Below, piece by piece: positions 1-9,243 of a stretch of DNA of 64,000 bases. This stretch comes from Faecalibacterium prausnitzii (GTDB lineage Bacteria > Bacillota > Clostridia > Oscillospirales > Ruminococcaceae). The position numbers were made by a program, and so were the translations under genes. The DNA lies in contig NZ_CP065377.1 in the NCBI RefSeq assembly GCF_019967995.1, forward strand, positions 1,736,001-1,800,000. Reading direction: 5' to 3'. Below the pieces are notes generated by a model, which had not been told where the DNA came from, ran no database searches, and saw only the letters and a list, made by a program, of their open reading frames with translations. Position 1 is the stretch's first letter, and each line of letters begins with the position of its first letter.

Positions 1-66
1 GCACCGACGCACCGCAACGGGAAGTGCGGCGGGCTGACCGCACACTTTGTTCAGCAGAAGTTCCAT
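1..66 (-). CDS. partial hypothetical protein, N-terminal 22 residues
   Basis: An open frame runs leftward off the window edge from an ATG at 66. GGAGGG lies 8 bases before that ATG, a strong ribosome binding site. The visible residues begin MELLLNKVCGQ. This is too little to name a family. The gene is divergent from the GntR gene on the other strand. The reality of the gene rests on the ribosome binding site and the uninterrupted frame only. Confidence 0.45.
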   Translation of the reverse strand, partial: MELLLNKVCGQPAALPVAVRRC

Positions 67-124
67 TTCCAAGACCCTCCAAAATAAAATCATACTTTCT
101 TCCGGATTCCAGTAGAATTGCCGT

Positions 125-152
125 TTGAAATCATCTCATCTTATGTTATAAT
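125..152 (+). promoter_or_regulatory. sigma-70-type promoter of the GntR-pyrBI operon
   Basis: TTGAAA (125-130) and a perfect TATAAT (147-152) are separated by 16 bases. Transcription would start near 160 and leave a leader of about 95 bases. That leader contains a 7-bp hairpin (GGCGGGA 215-221 with TCCCGCC 225-231) lacking a T-run, so it is not an obvious terminator. Confidence 0.7.
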
Positions 153-253
153 GAATACAAGAAAATTTGTCCAGTAAAACTTTGGGGTTGCCGGGCAGTT
201 TTTCGGAAAGTCCAGGCGGGAGCTTCCCGCCCGTGAACCGGAGGATACAACCT

Positions 254-1006
254 ATGAAAGATTCCAGCTCTTCGTCTATCCGCCTGGGCGGGGCAGTCAT
301 CAGCGACCGCATTGTGTCGGCCCTGCTGGAGGAACTGCGCACCGGGCGCTACGCCGACGCAGACCGTCTGCCCGCAGAGGTCGATCTGGCTGCACAGCTC
401 AGCGTCAGCCGCACGGTCATCCGCGATGCTCTGAGCGAGATGGAGCGCGCCGGTTACATCGAGCGGGTGCGCGGCATCGGCACCGTGGTCAACCGCACGG
501 TGCTCAACCTGCGCAGCCGGTTGGACCAGAAGCTGGAATACTACCCGCTGATCCGCAGCTTTGGCAGCTACCCCCACGCCGATGGCATCCAGATCTATCC
601 CATCCGCGCCGGGGCCGAGCTGGCCCACGACCTGGCCATTGAACCGGGGGATGAGGTGATCTGCATCAAAAAGCGCATCCTCGCCGACACCACCCCGGTC
701 ATCTACTCCATCGATTATCTGCCCCGCGCCCTGTTTGGCAACCGGGACTATACCCGCATCGACCTGAGCGGCGGCGTGTTCGATATCCTGGAGCAGGAGT
801 GCAGCCAGCAGATCTCGTCCAACGTGGCGCACCTGAAGGCCAGCTGCGGCGATGAGTCCATCCGCGCTGCCATGCGGCTGGCACCGGGCGAGGCCATGCT
901 GCTGCTCGACGAGATCTGTTTCAACCGGCTGTGTCATCCGGTCATGCGCTCGCTCAGTTATTACACCAACTTCTTCGATTTTTCCATTCTGCGAAAATTA
1001 CTTTGA
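254..1006 (+). CDS. GntR/HutC-family transcriptional regulator
   Basis: A 250-residue DNA-binding regulator. Residues about 15-80 form the GntR winged helix-turn-helix (DRIVSALLEELRTGRY, then PAEVDLAAQLSVSRTVIRDAL). Residues about 95-245 look like a UTRA ligand-binding domain of the HutC subfamily. The start at 254 is chosen because GGAGGA sits just upstream. The frame is open back to 167, but that start lies too close to the promoter and has no ribosome binding site. It lies 15 bases before pyrB, so it is probably co-transcribed with pyrBI. It may control pyrimidine synthesis or itself; the ligand cannot be told from the sequence. Confidence 0.85.
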   Translation: MKDSSSSSIRLGGAVISDRIVSALLEELRTGRYADADRLPAEVDLAAQLSVSRTVIRDALSEMERAGYIERVRGIGTVVNRTVLNLRSRLDQKLEYYPLIRSFGSYPHADGIQIYPIRAGAELAHDLAIEPGDEVICIKKRILADTTPVIYSIDYLPRALFGNRDYTRIDLSGGVFDILEQECSQQISSNVAHLKASCGDESIRAAMRLAPGEAMLLLDEICFNRLCHPVMRSLSYYTNFFDFSILRKLL

Positions 1007-1021
1007 CGGAGGTAAAAATCC

Positions 1022-1960
1022 ATGCGCCATCTGATCGACCCCTTGGATCTCAGCCCGGAAGAGATCACTTCCCTGCTGGACCTGGCTGACCGCATCCGCA
1101 GCGACCCGGCTGCTTACCAGGACGTCGCGGCCCACAAAAAGCTCGCCACCCTGTTCTACGAGCCGTCCACCCGCACCCGCCTCTCCTTTGAGGCGGCCAT
1201 GCTGAACCTGGGCGGCCATGTGCTGGGTTTTCCGAGTGAGAACGTTTCCAGTGCCTCCAAGGGCGAAAGCGTTGCCGACACCATCCGTGTGGTCTCCTGC
1301 TACGCCGACATCGTGGCCATGCGCCACCCGAAAGAAGGTGCGCCCCTGCGCGCCAGCCGCTACTCCCGCATCCCGGTCATCAACGCGGGCGACGGCGGCC
1401 ACCAGCACCCCACCCAGACCATGACCGACCTGATGACCATCCGCACCCGGATGGGCCGTCTGGACGATCTGACCATTGGCCTGTGCGGCGATCTGAAGTT
1501 CGGCCGCACCGTCCACTCCCTCATCAAGACCATGGCCCGCTGCAAAAACATCCGCTTCGTGCTCATCAGCCCGGAAGAGCTGCGTGTGCCCGACTATATC
1601 ATCAAGGATGTGCTGGAAGCCAACGGCATCGCCTACCGCGAGACCCGCAGCCTGGAGGACTCCATGCCGGAGCTTGACATCCTCTATATGACCCGTGTGC
1701 AGAAGGAACGCTTCTTCAACGAGGAAGACTACGTCCGCCTGAAAAACAGCTACATCCTGACCAGCGACAAGATGGCGCTGGCCAAGGAACACATGGCCGT
1801 GCTGCATCCCCTGCCCCGCGTGAATGAGATCGCACTGGACGTGGACGACGACCCCCGCGCCGCTTACTTTGAGCAGGTGCAGAATGGCGTCTACGTCCGC
1901 ATGGCGCTCATCATGACGCTGCTGGGTCTGGCCGACCCCAAAACCAAGGAGGAACATTGA
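1022..1960 (+). CDS. pyrB: aspartate carbamoyltransferase catalytic subunit
   Basis: This cytoplasmic enzyme condenses carbamoyl phosphate with aspartate to carbamoyl aspartate, the first committed step of pyrimidine synthesis. Its 312 residues fit the family (about 305-312). The carbamoyl-phosphate motif STRTR is at residues 49-53, followed by LSFEAA. The mobile 80s loop (SASKGES) supplies Lys80. HPTQTMTDL at about 129-137 and HPLPR near the C-terminus complete the active site. GGAGGT precedes the ATG. pyrI follows after 1 base, so the two subunits are made together, as expected for a class B holoenzyme. Confidence 0.97.
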   Translation: MRHLIDPLDLSPEEITSLLDLADRIRSDPAAYQDVAAHKKLATLFYEPSTRTRLSFEAAMLNLGGHVLGFPSENVSSASKGESVADTIRVVSCYADIVAMRHPKEGAPLRASRYSRIPVINAGDGGHQHPTQTMTDLMTIRTRMGRLDDLTIGLCGDLKFGRTVHSLIKTMARCKNIRFVLISPEELRVPDYIIKDVLEANGIAYRETRSLEDSMPELDILYMTRVQKERFFNEEDYVRLKNSYILTSDKMALAKEHMAVLHPLPRVNEIALDVDDDPRAAYFEQVQNGVYVRMALIMTLLGLADPKTKEEH

Positions 1961-1961
1961 A

Positions 1962-2399
1962 ATGCTGAATATTGATGAGATTCAGAATGGCATCGTGATC
2001 GACCACATCAAGGCAGGCACCGCTATGGGCCTGATGGATCTGCTGGGCATCAAGGGCAACCGCACCGCCAATGTGGCTCTGATCCAGAACGCCCGCTCCC
2101 ACAAGGCCGAATGCGGCCGCAAAGACATCATCAAGGTGGAGGGCGATGCTTCCTGGCTGAATCTGGACGTCCTGGCTTACCTGGACCCCAACATCAGCGT
2201 GACCATCATCCAGGATGGCAAGGCGGTCAAGAAGGAGAAGCCCCAGCCCCCCAAGCGTCTGGTCAACATCGTGCGGTGCAAAAATCCGCGCTGCATCTCC
2301 TCCATTGAGGAAGAGTGCGACCAGATCTTTGAGCTGAGCTCCAACGGCAAGTATCGCTGCATCTACTGCGAGCAGGAGCTGCAGGTCAAACCGGAATAA
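1962..2399 (+). CDS. pyrI: aspartate carbamoyltransferase regulatory subunit
   Basis: The 145-residue regulatory chain binds nucleotides (CTP/UTP inhibition, ATP activation) and docks onto PyrB through a zinc domain. The N-terminal allosteric domain includes GTAMGLMDLLGI and NRTANVALIQN. The C-terminal zinc site is visible as C-x4-C (CKNPRC) followed by C-x2-C (CIYC). It begins 1 base after pyrB stops, with AAGGAGG in the end of pyrB serving as ribosome binding site. Many Bacilli lack pyrI and regulate pyr genes with PyrR; here allosteric control of the enzyme seems to be used. Confidence 0.97.
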   Translation: MLNIDEIQNGIVIDHIKAGTAMGLMDLLGIKGNRTANVALIQNARSHKAECGRKDIIKVEGDASWLNLDVLAYLDPNISVTIIQDGKAVKKEKPQPPKRLVNIVRCKNPRCISSIEEECDQIFELSSNGKYRCIYCEQELQVKPE

Positions 2400-2415
2400 T
2401 CGGTACAAATCATAA

Positions 2416-2460
2416 CCCCGCGTGGAAACGCGGGGTATGCAGAACGGCCCCATAGGGGCC
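2416..2460 (+). repeat. two GC-rich hairpins after pyrI
   Basis: CCCCGCGT (2416-2423) pairs with ACGCGGGG (2428-2435) around a GGAA tetraloop. A second hairpin, GGCCCC-ATA-GGGGCC, spans 2446-2460. Neither has a T-run. They lie between pyrI and the true terminator, and may stabilise the mRNA 3' end. Confidence 0.5.
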
Positions 2461-2490
2461 ACAATACCAGCCGCGCCGAAAGGCGCACAA

Positions 2491-2533
2491 AGAGCGACGT
2501 CAACCGCATACTGACGTCGCTCTTAATATTTTT
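2491..2533. terminator. terminator between convergent pyrI and polC
   Basis: AGAGCGACGTCA (2491-2502) pairs perfectly with TGACGTCGCTCT (2512-2523), followed by TAATATTTTT. It ends the pyrBI transcript. It may also act on polC, which ends at 2605 on the other strand. Confidence 0.8.
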
Positions 2534-2604
2534 CTGTCTGCTTGATATGGTGCACTTCAAGTGCTTCTCTTCAACGAAGTAGACTACAGATGTTTTTTAT
2601 TAGT

Positions 2605-5600
2605 TCAGAAGAAGCTCACCTGGCTGCTCTCCGGCAGGTCGCCGAGGGCCCCCACCTGGCGCAGGCGGTCCAGAATGGCGTTGCTGACGCCGGACGCCTG
2701 CTGCAATTCCTCGATGGACAGATACTCCTGCCCCTGGATGGTCGCTTTTTCCAGTGCGTCGGCAGCGGAACCGCCCAGACCCTTCAGCGACGAGAACGGC
2801 AGACGGACTTTGCCGTCCTCCACGATGTAGCTGGAACCGCGGCTCTTGCCCAGTTCGATGGGCAGGAACTCATAGCCGCGCACCAGCATCTCGTTGACGA
2901 GCTGCAGCGAAACGAGGACGTCTTCGTCCTTGGCGTTTTTCTCTTCCTTCAGGCGGCGCTTGACCTCGTTCATGTGGGCGCGGGCCACTGCGGCACCGCC
3001 CACAGCGGCTTCGTAGTCGATGTCGTCACCGCGCACCGTGAAGTAGACCGCATAAAACGCCTGGGGACGATAGATCTTGAACCACATCAGCCGGATGGCC
3101 GACATCAGGTAGGCCACCGCATGGGCTTTCGGGAACATATACTTGATCTTCCGGCAGGACTCGATGTACCAGTCCGGGACTTCGTGTTCCCGCATGGCTT
3201 CTTCCCAGCCGGGCTTGAAGCCGCCCTTGGCCACCTTGCCCTTACGGACGGCCTCCATGATATCGAAGGCCATCTTCGGTTCCAGCCCCTTGCGGAGCAG
3301 GTAGAGCATGATGCTGTCACGGCAGCCGATGACCTCGGCGATGGTGCAGGTGCCGCTGCGAATCAGCTCATCGGCGTTGTTGGTCCAGACGTCCGTGCCA
3401 TGGGACAGGCCGGAGATCTGGATCAGCTCGGAGAAGTTTTTGGGCCGGGCCTCCACCAGCATTCCGCGCACGAAGTTCGTGCCCATTTCCGGGATGCCAA
3501 AGGTGCCGGTCTGGCTGTCGATCTGCTCCGGCGTCACGCCCAGCGCTTCCGGGCTGGTCAGCAGGCTGTACACCTTGGGGTCGTTCATGGGGATGGAGTC
3601 GATCGGGATGCCGGTGTACTCCTCAAAATACTTGTAAAAAGTGGGCATATCGTGACCCAGTTCGTCCAGCTTGAGCAGAGTGTCGTGGAGGTATTTGAAC
3701 TCGAAGTGGGTGGTCAGCAGGCCGCCCGCCACGTCATCGGCCGGGTGCTGGATGGGGCAGAAGTCGTAGATCTCGTAGGTGTCGGGCACGACGACCATGC
3801 CGCCGGGGTGCTGGCCGGTGGTGCGCTTGACGCCGGTGCAGCCCAGCGTCAGGCGGTTCTCCTCGGCGTGGTTGACCGTTTTCCCCCGCTCTTCCAGATA
3901 TTTTTTGACGTAGCCATACGCCGTTTTGTCCTGGATGCCGGACACGGTGCCGGCCTTGAAGACGTTGGCCTTGCCGAACAGCTCCTCGGTGTAGCGGTGG
4001 ACGTTGGACTGATACTCGCCGGAGAAGTTCAGGTCGATATCCGGCTCCTTGTCGCCGTAAAAGCCCAGGAAGGTCTCGAACGGGATGTCGTGGCCGTCCA
4101 CGAGCATCCGGGTGCCGCAGTGGGGGCAGTTTTTGTCCGGCAGGTCGAAGCCGTCGTCCACGCTGCCGTCGGTGATGAACTCGCTGTGTCTGCACTTGGG
4201 GCAGCGGTAGTGGGGCGGCAGGCTGTTGACCTCCGAGATGCCGGAGAAGTGGGCCACAGCCGACGAGCCGACCGAGCCACGGCTGCCCACCTGATAGCCG
4301 CCCGCATTGGAGTAGGCCACCAGCTTGACCGCGATGACGTACAGGACCGCGTAGCCATGGCCGCAGATGGAGTCCAGCTCCTTTTGCAGCCGCTTCTCGA
4401 CGATCTCCGGCAGCGGGTCGCCGTAATCCCGCTTGGCGTGTTCCCACGTTGCATCGCGCAATTGCTGCTCTGCACCCTCAATGCTGGGCGGGTAGGTGCC
4501 GCGCGGGATGGCGCGGACATTGCCGTCAATGGAAGCCGCGATCTTGCGCGGGTTGGTCACGACGATCTCATACGCCTTTTCTTTGGGCAGATAACTGAAC
4601 TGTTTCAGCATGTCCTCGGTGGTGCGGTAGAACAGCGGCGGCTGGTTGTCGGCATCCTTGAAACCGTTGCCCGCTTGAAGGACCGAGCGGTAGATGGCGT
4701 CTTCCGGCTCGGTGAAATGGACGTCGCCGGTGGCGATGACCGGCTTGTGCAGGTCTTCGCCCAGCTGGATGACAGTGCGGTTGAAATCCTTGATGACCTC
4801 CTCGCTGTCCACCTTGCCCTCGCGGACCATATAGGCGTTGTTGCCCAGCGGCTGGATCTCCAGCACATCGTAATAGGCCGCGATCTTCTTCAATTCCTCG
4901 TAGGAGCGTCCCTCCACGATGGCGCGGTAAAGCTCGCCTGCTTCACAGGCGGAGGTCAGGATGAGGCCGTCGCGGTACTTGTTCAGCAGACTGCGGGGCA
5001 CACGGGGCTTTTTGAAGAAGTAGTTGACATGGGCCTCGCTGACGATCTTGTACAGATTTTTCAGGCCCATCTGGTTCTTGACCAGAATGATGAGGTGGTA
5101 GTATTTCTTCTTCAGCACCTCGCGGTTGCCGCCCAGGCCGGTGTTGATGTCGCTGACGGCTGTGACCTGCTTTTCTTCCAGGTCCTTCAGCATCACGCAG
5201 AAAATGCGGCCCAGCGCCCCGGCGTCCTCGCAGGCGCGGTGGGCCTCGTAGGCGGGCAGTTCCAGATGCTTGTTGATGGTGCCCTGTTTGTAGTTGTGCA
5301 AGCCGGGGTACATGGCCTGCGCCATGGTCAGGGTGTCGATATAGGTCGGTTCAAACGAGATGCCGCTCCGTTTGGCCGCGATGCGGAGGAAGCGGATGTC
5401 GAACGAGTGGGCGTTGTGGGCCACCAGAATGCGCCCGCCTGCAAAATCCAGGAACGCCTGCAATGCCTCGGCCTCACTGGGGGCATCGGCGACCATCTCA
5501 TTGGTGATGCCGGTCAACTCGGTGATCTTAGGTGTGATGGGCTTGCCGGGTTTGACGAAGGTGTCAAATTCCTCCACGACTTCGCCGTTTTTCACGATGA

Positions 5601-6894
5601 CGCCGCCGATCTCGGTCAGGTACTCCACGTTGGGGTCCAGCCCGGTGGTCTCGGTGTCGAACACGCAGAACTCCCCCGTCAGGGGCGCATCCTGCACACC
5701 GTAGACGCAGGGGATCATGTCGTCCACGAAATAGGCCTCGCAGCCGTAGATGAGCTTGAAGTTCGGGTCGCTTTTGTGGATGTCGTCCGCTGCCAACATG
5801 GCTTCCGGGTAGCCCTGACAGACGCCGTGGTCGGTGATGGCGATCGCCGGGTGCCCCATCCGATGGGCCAGCCGGACGATGCCGCCGGGGTCGCAGAACG
5901 CATCCATGCTGGACAGCTTGGTATGCAGATGCAGCTCCACCCGCTTGACCGGGGCGTGGTCCTCCCGCTTTTTCCGCTCAACGAACAGCACATCGTAGGG
6001 ATACACGATGTAGTCATGTTCATATTTGTCATACGAGCAGTCGCCGCGGACGATGATGGTGGTGCCCTTGGCGATGGACTCCCACTTCGAGCAGTCCTCC
6101 CCTTCCTGCGCGCGGATCTTCAGGTTGATGGAACCGGTGTAGTCGGTGATGGAAACGGTGTAGATCTTGCGGTAATTGCCCTTGACCTCCGTGAAGAAGA
6201 CGTCGCCCCAGATGATGCACTTGCCGCCCTCGCCGCCCAGCTCCTTGAGGGGCGTGAGGTTCTTGGGGGCAAACATCTTTCCGTGGAAGATGGTGACGGG
6301 TTTGTCGGTGAGGTCGAGGCCGTCCACCTTGATGGACGGAGCGGTGTTCTTTTTCTCGAACTTGACCACCGGCGGCGCGATCTTGCGCTCCAGTTTTTCC
6401 TCCATCTGGCGCAGTTCGGCTTCACCCACCGCACTGGTCAGGGTGACTTTGGGCTTGACGCCGGTGTGCGCAGCCACCCGCTCGGCCAGCAGGCGCTCAA
6501 ACTCCATCTCCTGCAAGAATTTGGTGCCGTGGCAGACGCCGATGGCGATGTTCTGCCCGGTGATGCGGATGGTGCACCGGTCCAGAAAGCCGTTGATTGG
6601 CACACCATCCCGCTTCATCTCCTCCATCAGCTCCCGCAGGGCCGTTTCGTTCAGTGAGGGATAACCGAAGAGGTTGTGGATGCGCAGTTCGAAGCCCTCA
6701 TAATCGGGCTGCAGCGAGGCCGTCAGCCGCGCACACAGCCCCTTGTCCAGCGGAGCGGAGCTGCGCAGGGTGAAGATGACCTGCCGCTCCTGCCGCAGCA
6801 TCTGGGCATGCTCTACGGCAACGCGCCCGAAGCAGGACGCGAAATCCGGGTCCGCCATGAACTGCGGCCACAGCTGGGATACGAGTGGTGTCAC
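2605..6894 (-). CDS. polC: DNA polymerase III alpha subunit, PolC type
   Basis: The main replicative polymerase of Firmicutes, carrying its own 3'-5' exonuclease; about 1429 residues, the usual PolC size. Visible in order are an N-terminal domain, an OB fold (around 230-310), the first part of the PHP domain (ELHLHTKLSSMDAFCDP), an inserted DEDDh exonuclease starting FDTETTGLDPN, the rest of PHP, a zinc knuckle (CPKC...CPHC) and the polymerase palm (DIDLNFSGEYQ). The C-terminus QVSFF fits a beta-clamp binding peptide. The start is a GTG at 6894: AAAGGAG lies 7 bases upstream, whereas the upstream ATG at 6930 has no ribosome binding site. It is the last gene of the pyrH-polC block. Confidence 0.97.
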   Translation of the reverse strand: MTPLVSQLWPQFMADPDFASCFGRVAVEHAQMLRQERQVIFTLRSSAPLDKGLCARLTASLQPDYEGFELRIHNLFGYPSLNETALRELMEEMKRDGVPINGFLDRCTIRITGQNIAIGVCHGTKFLQEMEFERLLAERVAAHTGVKPKVTLTSAVGEAELRQMEEKLERKIAPPVVKFEKKNTAPSIKVDGLDLTDKPVTIFHGKMFAPKNLTPLKELGGEGGKCIIWGDVFFTEVKGNYRKIYTVSITDYTGSINLKIRAQEGEDCSKWESIAKGTTIIVRGDCSYDKYEHDYIVYPYDVLFVERKKREDHAPVKRVELHLHTKLSSMDAFCDPGGIVRLAHRMGHPAIAITDHGVCQGYPEAMLAADDIHKSDPNFKLIYGCEAYFVDDMIPCVYGVQDAPLTGEFCVFDTETTGLDPNVEYLTEIGGVIVKNGEVVEEFDTFVKPGKPITPKITELTGITNEMVADAPSEAEALQAFLDFAGGRILVAHNAHSFDIRFLRIAAKRSGISFEPTYIDTLTMAQAMYPGLHNYKQGTINKHLELPAYEAHRACEDAGALGRIFCVMLKDLEEKQVTAVSDINTGLGGNREVLKKKYYHLIILVKNQMGLKNLYKIVSEAHVNYFFKKPRVPRSLLNKYRDGLILTSACEAGELYRAIVEGRSYEELKKIAAYYDVLEIQPLGNNAYMVREGKVDSEEVIKDFNRTVIQLGEDLHKPVIATGDVHFTEPEDAIYRSVLQAGNGFKDADNQPPLFYRTTEDMLKQFSYLPKEKAYEIVVTNPRKIAASIDGNVRAIPRGTYPPSIEGAEQQLRDATWEHAKRDYGDPLPEIVEKRLQKELDSICGHGYAVLYVIAVKLVAYSNAGGYQVGSRGSVGSSAVAHFSGISEVNSLPPHYRCPKCRHSEFITDGSVDDGFDLPDKNCPHCGTRMLVDGHDIPFETFLGFYGDKEPDIDLNFSGEYQSNVHRYTEELFGKANVFKAGTVSGIQDKTAYGYVKKYLEERGKTVNHAEENRLTLGCTGVKRTTGQHPGGMVVVPDTYEIYDFCPIQHPADDVAGGLLTTHFEFKYLHDTLLKLDELGHDMPTFYKYFEEYTGIPIDSIPMNDPKVYSLLTSPEALGVTPEQIDSQTGTFGIPEMGTNFVRGMLVEARPKNFSELIQISGLSHGTDVWTNNADELIRSGTCTIAEVIGCRDSIMLYLLRKGLEPKMAFDIMEAVRKGKVAKGGFKPGWEEAMREHEVPDWYIESCRKIKYMFPKAHAVAYLMSAIRLMWFKIYRPQAFYAVYFTVRGDDIDYEAAVGGAAVARAHMNEVKRRLKEEKNAKDEDVLVSLQLVNEMLVRGYEFLPIELGKSRGSSYIVEDGKVRLPFSSLKGLGGSAADALEKATIQGQEYLSIEELQQASGVSNAILDRLRQVGALGDLPESSQVSFF

Positions 6895-6931
6895 AATGGT
6901 ACTCCTTTGGTCGATGCGTTGACAGCACAAA

Positions 6932-6963
6932 CTGCTGCGCTCTTCTTCAAAAGAGCGCAGCAG
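6932..6963 (-). terminator. 13-bp perfect hairpin between ispG and polC
   Basis: CTGCTGCGCTCTT (6932-6944) pairs with AAGAGCGCAGCAG (6951-6963) over a 6-base loop. On the minus strand only a weak AGTTTG follows, so it may cause partial termination or set polC expression relative to ispG. Confidence 0.5.
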
Positions 6964-6983
6964 CGTATGGTTCAGATTCTCCG

Positions 6984-8030
6984 TCAGATCTTATAGATTT
7001 CATCCATGAACTGGTCGAGGATATTATCCCCGGTCAGCTTCTTGATGGGCTGGCCGTGGATGAACAGAACGGCCTCGCCCTTGCCGCCGGCAATGCCGAT
7101 ATCGGCTTCGCGGGCCTCACCGGGGCCGTTGACCACGCAGCCCATGACGGCCACTTTGATGGATTTCTTGTAACCTTGCAGCCGCTTTTCGACCTCGTTG
7201 GCGATCTCGGTGCAGGGGTACTGGGTGCGGCCGCAGGTCGGGCAGGTGATGACCTCCGGGCCGGCCACCGGGAAGCCGACCGCGCGCAGGATGTTGTAGC
7301 CCGCTTCCACTTCCTTTTCCGGCTCCGCAGCCAGCGAGACGCGGATGGTGTCGCCGATGCCTTCCAGCAGCATCCCGCCGATGCCCATGCCGGACTTCAG
7401 CAGGCCCATCTGGTAGGTGCCCGCCTCGGTGACGCCCACATGGAGCGGGTAATCGGTGACGGCACTCAGCTGGCGGTAGGCCTCCATCATGCGGGGGACG
7501 TTGGAGTTCTTGATGGAGATGACGATGTTGTTGAAATCAAACTTTTCCAGCAGGCGGACGTGATACAGCGCACTTTCCACCATGGCTTCGGGCACGGGTG
7601 CGCCATACCGGGCCAGGATGTGCTTTTCCAGACTGCCGCCGTTGACGCCGATGCGGATGGGGATATTCTTCTGCTGGCAGGCCTGCACCACGGCCTTGAC
7701 GCGGTCGTCGTCGCCAATGTTGCCGGGGTTGATGCGGATCTTATCCACGCCCACGTCCGCGCAGGCCAGTGCGGCCTTGTAATCAAAGTGGATATCCGCC
7801 ACGATGGGGATATTCACCGCATTCTTGACGGCCTCGATGCACTTGGCGTCTGCTGCGCTGGGGCAGGTCACGCGCAGGATCTGACAGCCCGCTGCCTCGC
7901 AGCGTTTCGCCTGCGCCACATTGCCCTCGATGTCCTCCACCGGGACGTTCAGCATGGTCTGCACCGCGATGGGATTGTTTCCGCCGATGGTCACATTGCC
8001 GATCTTTACTTCTCGTTTCAGCTGCCGCAT
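6984..8030 (-). CDS. ispG: (E)-4-hydroxy-3-methylbut-2-enyl-diphosphate synthase
   Basis: IspG reduces methylerythritol cyclodiphosphate to HMBPP in the non-mevalonate isoprenoid pathway, using a [4Fe-4S] cluster. The protein is 348 residues, typical of the short bacterial form. The N-terminal TIM barrel begins NVTIGGNNPIAVQTM. Cluster cysteines are in CPTCGRTQYPC and CVVNGPGEA in the C-terminal domain. The ATG at 8030 is chosen because AAAGGAAA precedes it; the frame is open to 8081 but reaches into the end of rseP. It shares its operon with dxr, another enzyme of the same pathway. Confidence 0.96.
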   Translation of the reverse strand: MRQLKREVKIGNVTIGGNNPIAVQTMLNVPVEDIEGNVAQAKRCEAAGCQILRVTCPSAADAKCIEAVKNAVNIPIVADIHFDYKAALACADVGVDKIRINPGNIGDDDRVKAVVQACQQKNIPIRIGVNGGSLEKHILARYGAPVPEAMVESALYHVRLLEKFDFNNIVISIKNSNVPRMMEAYRQLSAVTDYPLHVGVTEAGTYQMGLLKSGMGIGGMLLEGIGDTIRVSLAAEPEKEVEAGYNILRAVGFPVAGPEVITCPTCGRTQYPCTEIANEVEKRLQGYKKSIKVAVMGCVVNGPGEAREADIGIAGGKGEAVLFIHGQPIKKLTGDNILDQFMDEIYKI

Positions 8031-8046
8031 TGTCGTTTTCCTTTCT

Positions 8047-9207
8047 TTAGACCGCCCCGGTGATGAGCCGGAGGATATCATTGTATGTTGCGAAGAGCAT
8101 CAGGCCAAAGAGCAGCGCGAACGCCGCCAGCGTCAGCCCGCTCTGGATCTTTTCCGGCACTGCATGGCCTGTAACGCCCTCGATGAGCAGGAACACCACC
8201 TTGCCGCCGTCCAATGCCGGGAAGGGCAGCAGATTGAAGATGCCTAGGTTCACGGTGATGAGCACCAGCAGCTGGAGCAGGTCCTGCCAGCCATAGCTGG
8301 CCGCCTGCCCGATGGCCGTCACGATGCCCACCGGGCCGGAGAGGTCGTTGATGCTCTCCCGGCCCCGCAGCAGGTCCATCAGGGAGGTGAAGATGATGCG
8401 CCCATAATAGAGCACACTGTTCCATGCTTCTTTTACCACGTTGGCCGGTGTTTTCCGGATGCCGTAGACCGTAAAGCCAAGGCTCATGTGGGTCTCGCCG
8501 CTGTCATCCTGCCAGGTGTCGAACCGGACGCAGGGCAGTTCTACCTTTTCGCCGCCGCGCAGAACAGTGAAGCGGGCGGCGTAGTCCTCGGTACGCATCA
8601 GCTCATAGAGCATGTCGTTCGCCACAAAGCACCGGCGGCCATTGACGGCCAGCACCTGATCCCCTGCTTCCAGACCCGTCTGGCCGCAGAGGGCACCATC
8701 GTCGATGGCGTAGATGACCCGGCTGGTGATGGGTTCGCTCTGTGCCGCAATGAGGATGACCATGACCACGAATCCCAGCAGGAAGTTCATGAACGCACCC
8801 GCCGCCATGATGAGGGCCCGCTGCCAGACCGCCGCCTCGTTCAGCGGCTTGCCGACAGGCTGCGCCGGTGCTTCCTCGTTCCCGGCTCCTCCATCTGGGG
8901 AGCCGTCTGCGTCAGAACACGAAGGGGGCGTCTGGGGTTCCGCATCGGGACGCTCCCCTTTCTCTGCCTGCTGGCTCTCTGGGCTCTCCTCCCCTTCCAG
9001 CGCCACGAATCCGCCCACCGGCAGCGCTCGCAGGCTGTACTGGGTGCCATTCTGCGTCTTTTTGAGCAGAACAGGCCCCATGCCGATGGAAAATTCGTTG
9101 ACCTGCACCCCGCAGAGCTTGGCGACTGCAAAATGGCCGAACTCATGGATGGCGATCACTGCGCTGAACACGAACACCGCAGCCAAAAGGGTAATGATAA
9201 AAGACAT
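8047..9207 (-). CDS. rseP: site-2 intramembrane zinc metalloprotease, RseP family
   Basis: A membrane-embedded protease that cuts substrates such as anti-sigma factors inside the bilayer. The catalytic HEFGH is at residues 21-25 in the first transmembrane helix. A PDZ domain follows the second helix (GLEAGDQVLAVNGRRCF). The distal zinc-binding motif is NLLPFPALDGGKV. Residues 71-119 are an unusual acidic, proline-rich insertion (rich in E, D, S, P and G) directly after the conserved RALPVGGFVAL strand; the 386-residue length reflects it. GGAG precedes the ATG. The gene sits between dxr and ispG, as in many Firmicutes. Confidence 0.93.
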   Translation of the reverse strand: MSFIITLLAAVFVFSAVIAIHEFGHFAVAKLCGVQVNEFSIGMGPVLLKKTQNGTQYSLRALPVGGFVALEGEESPESQQAEKGERPDAEPQTPPSCSDADGSPDGGAGNEEAPAQPVGKPLNEAAVWQRALIMAAGAFMNFLLGFVVMVILIAAQSEPITSRVIYAIDDGALCGQTGLEAGDQVLAVNGRRCFVANDMLYELMRTEDYAARFTVLRGGEKVELPCVRFDTWQDDSGETHMSLGFTVYGIRKTPANVVKEAWNSVLYYGRIIFTSLMDLLRGRESINDLSGPVGIVTAIGQAASYGWQDLLQLLVLITVNLGIFNLLPFPALDGGKVVFLLIEGVTGHAVPEKIQSGLTLAAFALLFGLMLFATYNDILRLITGAV

Positions 9208-9243
9208 AGTTTCTCCAAAAATGATTTCATAAGCCGTTCGCGC

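Noticed and set aside
2542-6657. 1371-codon open frame on the plus strand
   Set aside because: It is exactly antisense to polC, with low-complexity V/D/H/G/L composition. GC-biased third positions open the opposite frame. No ribosome binding site or family motif was seen.
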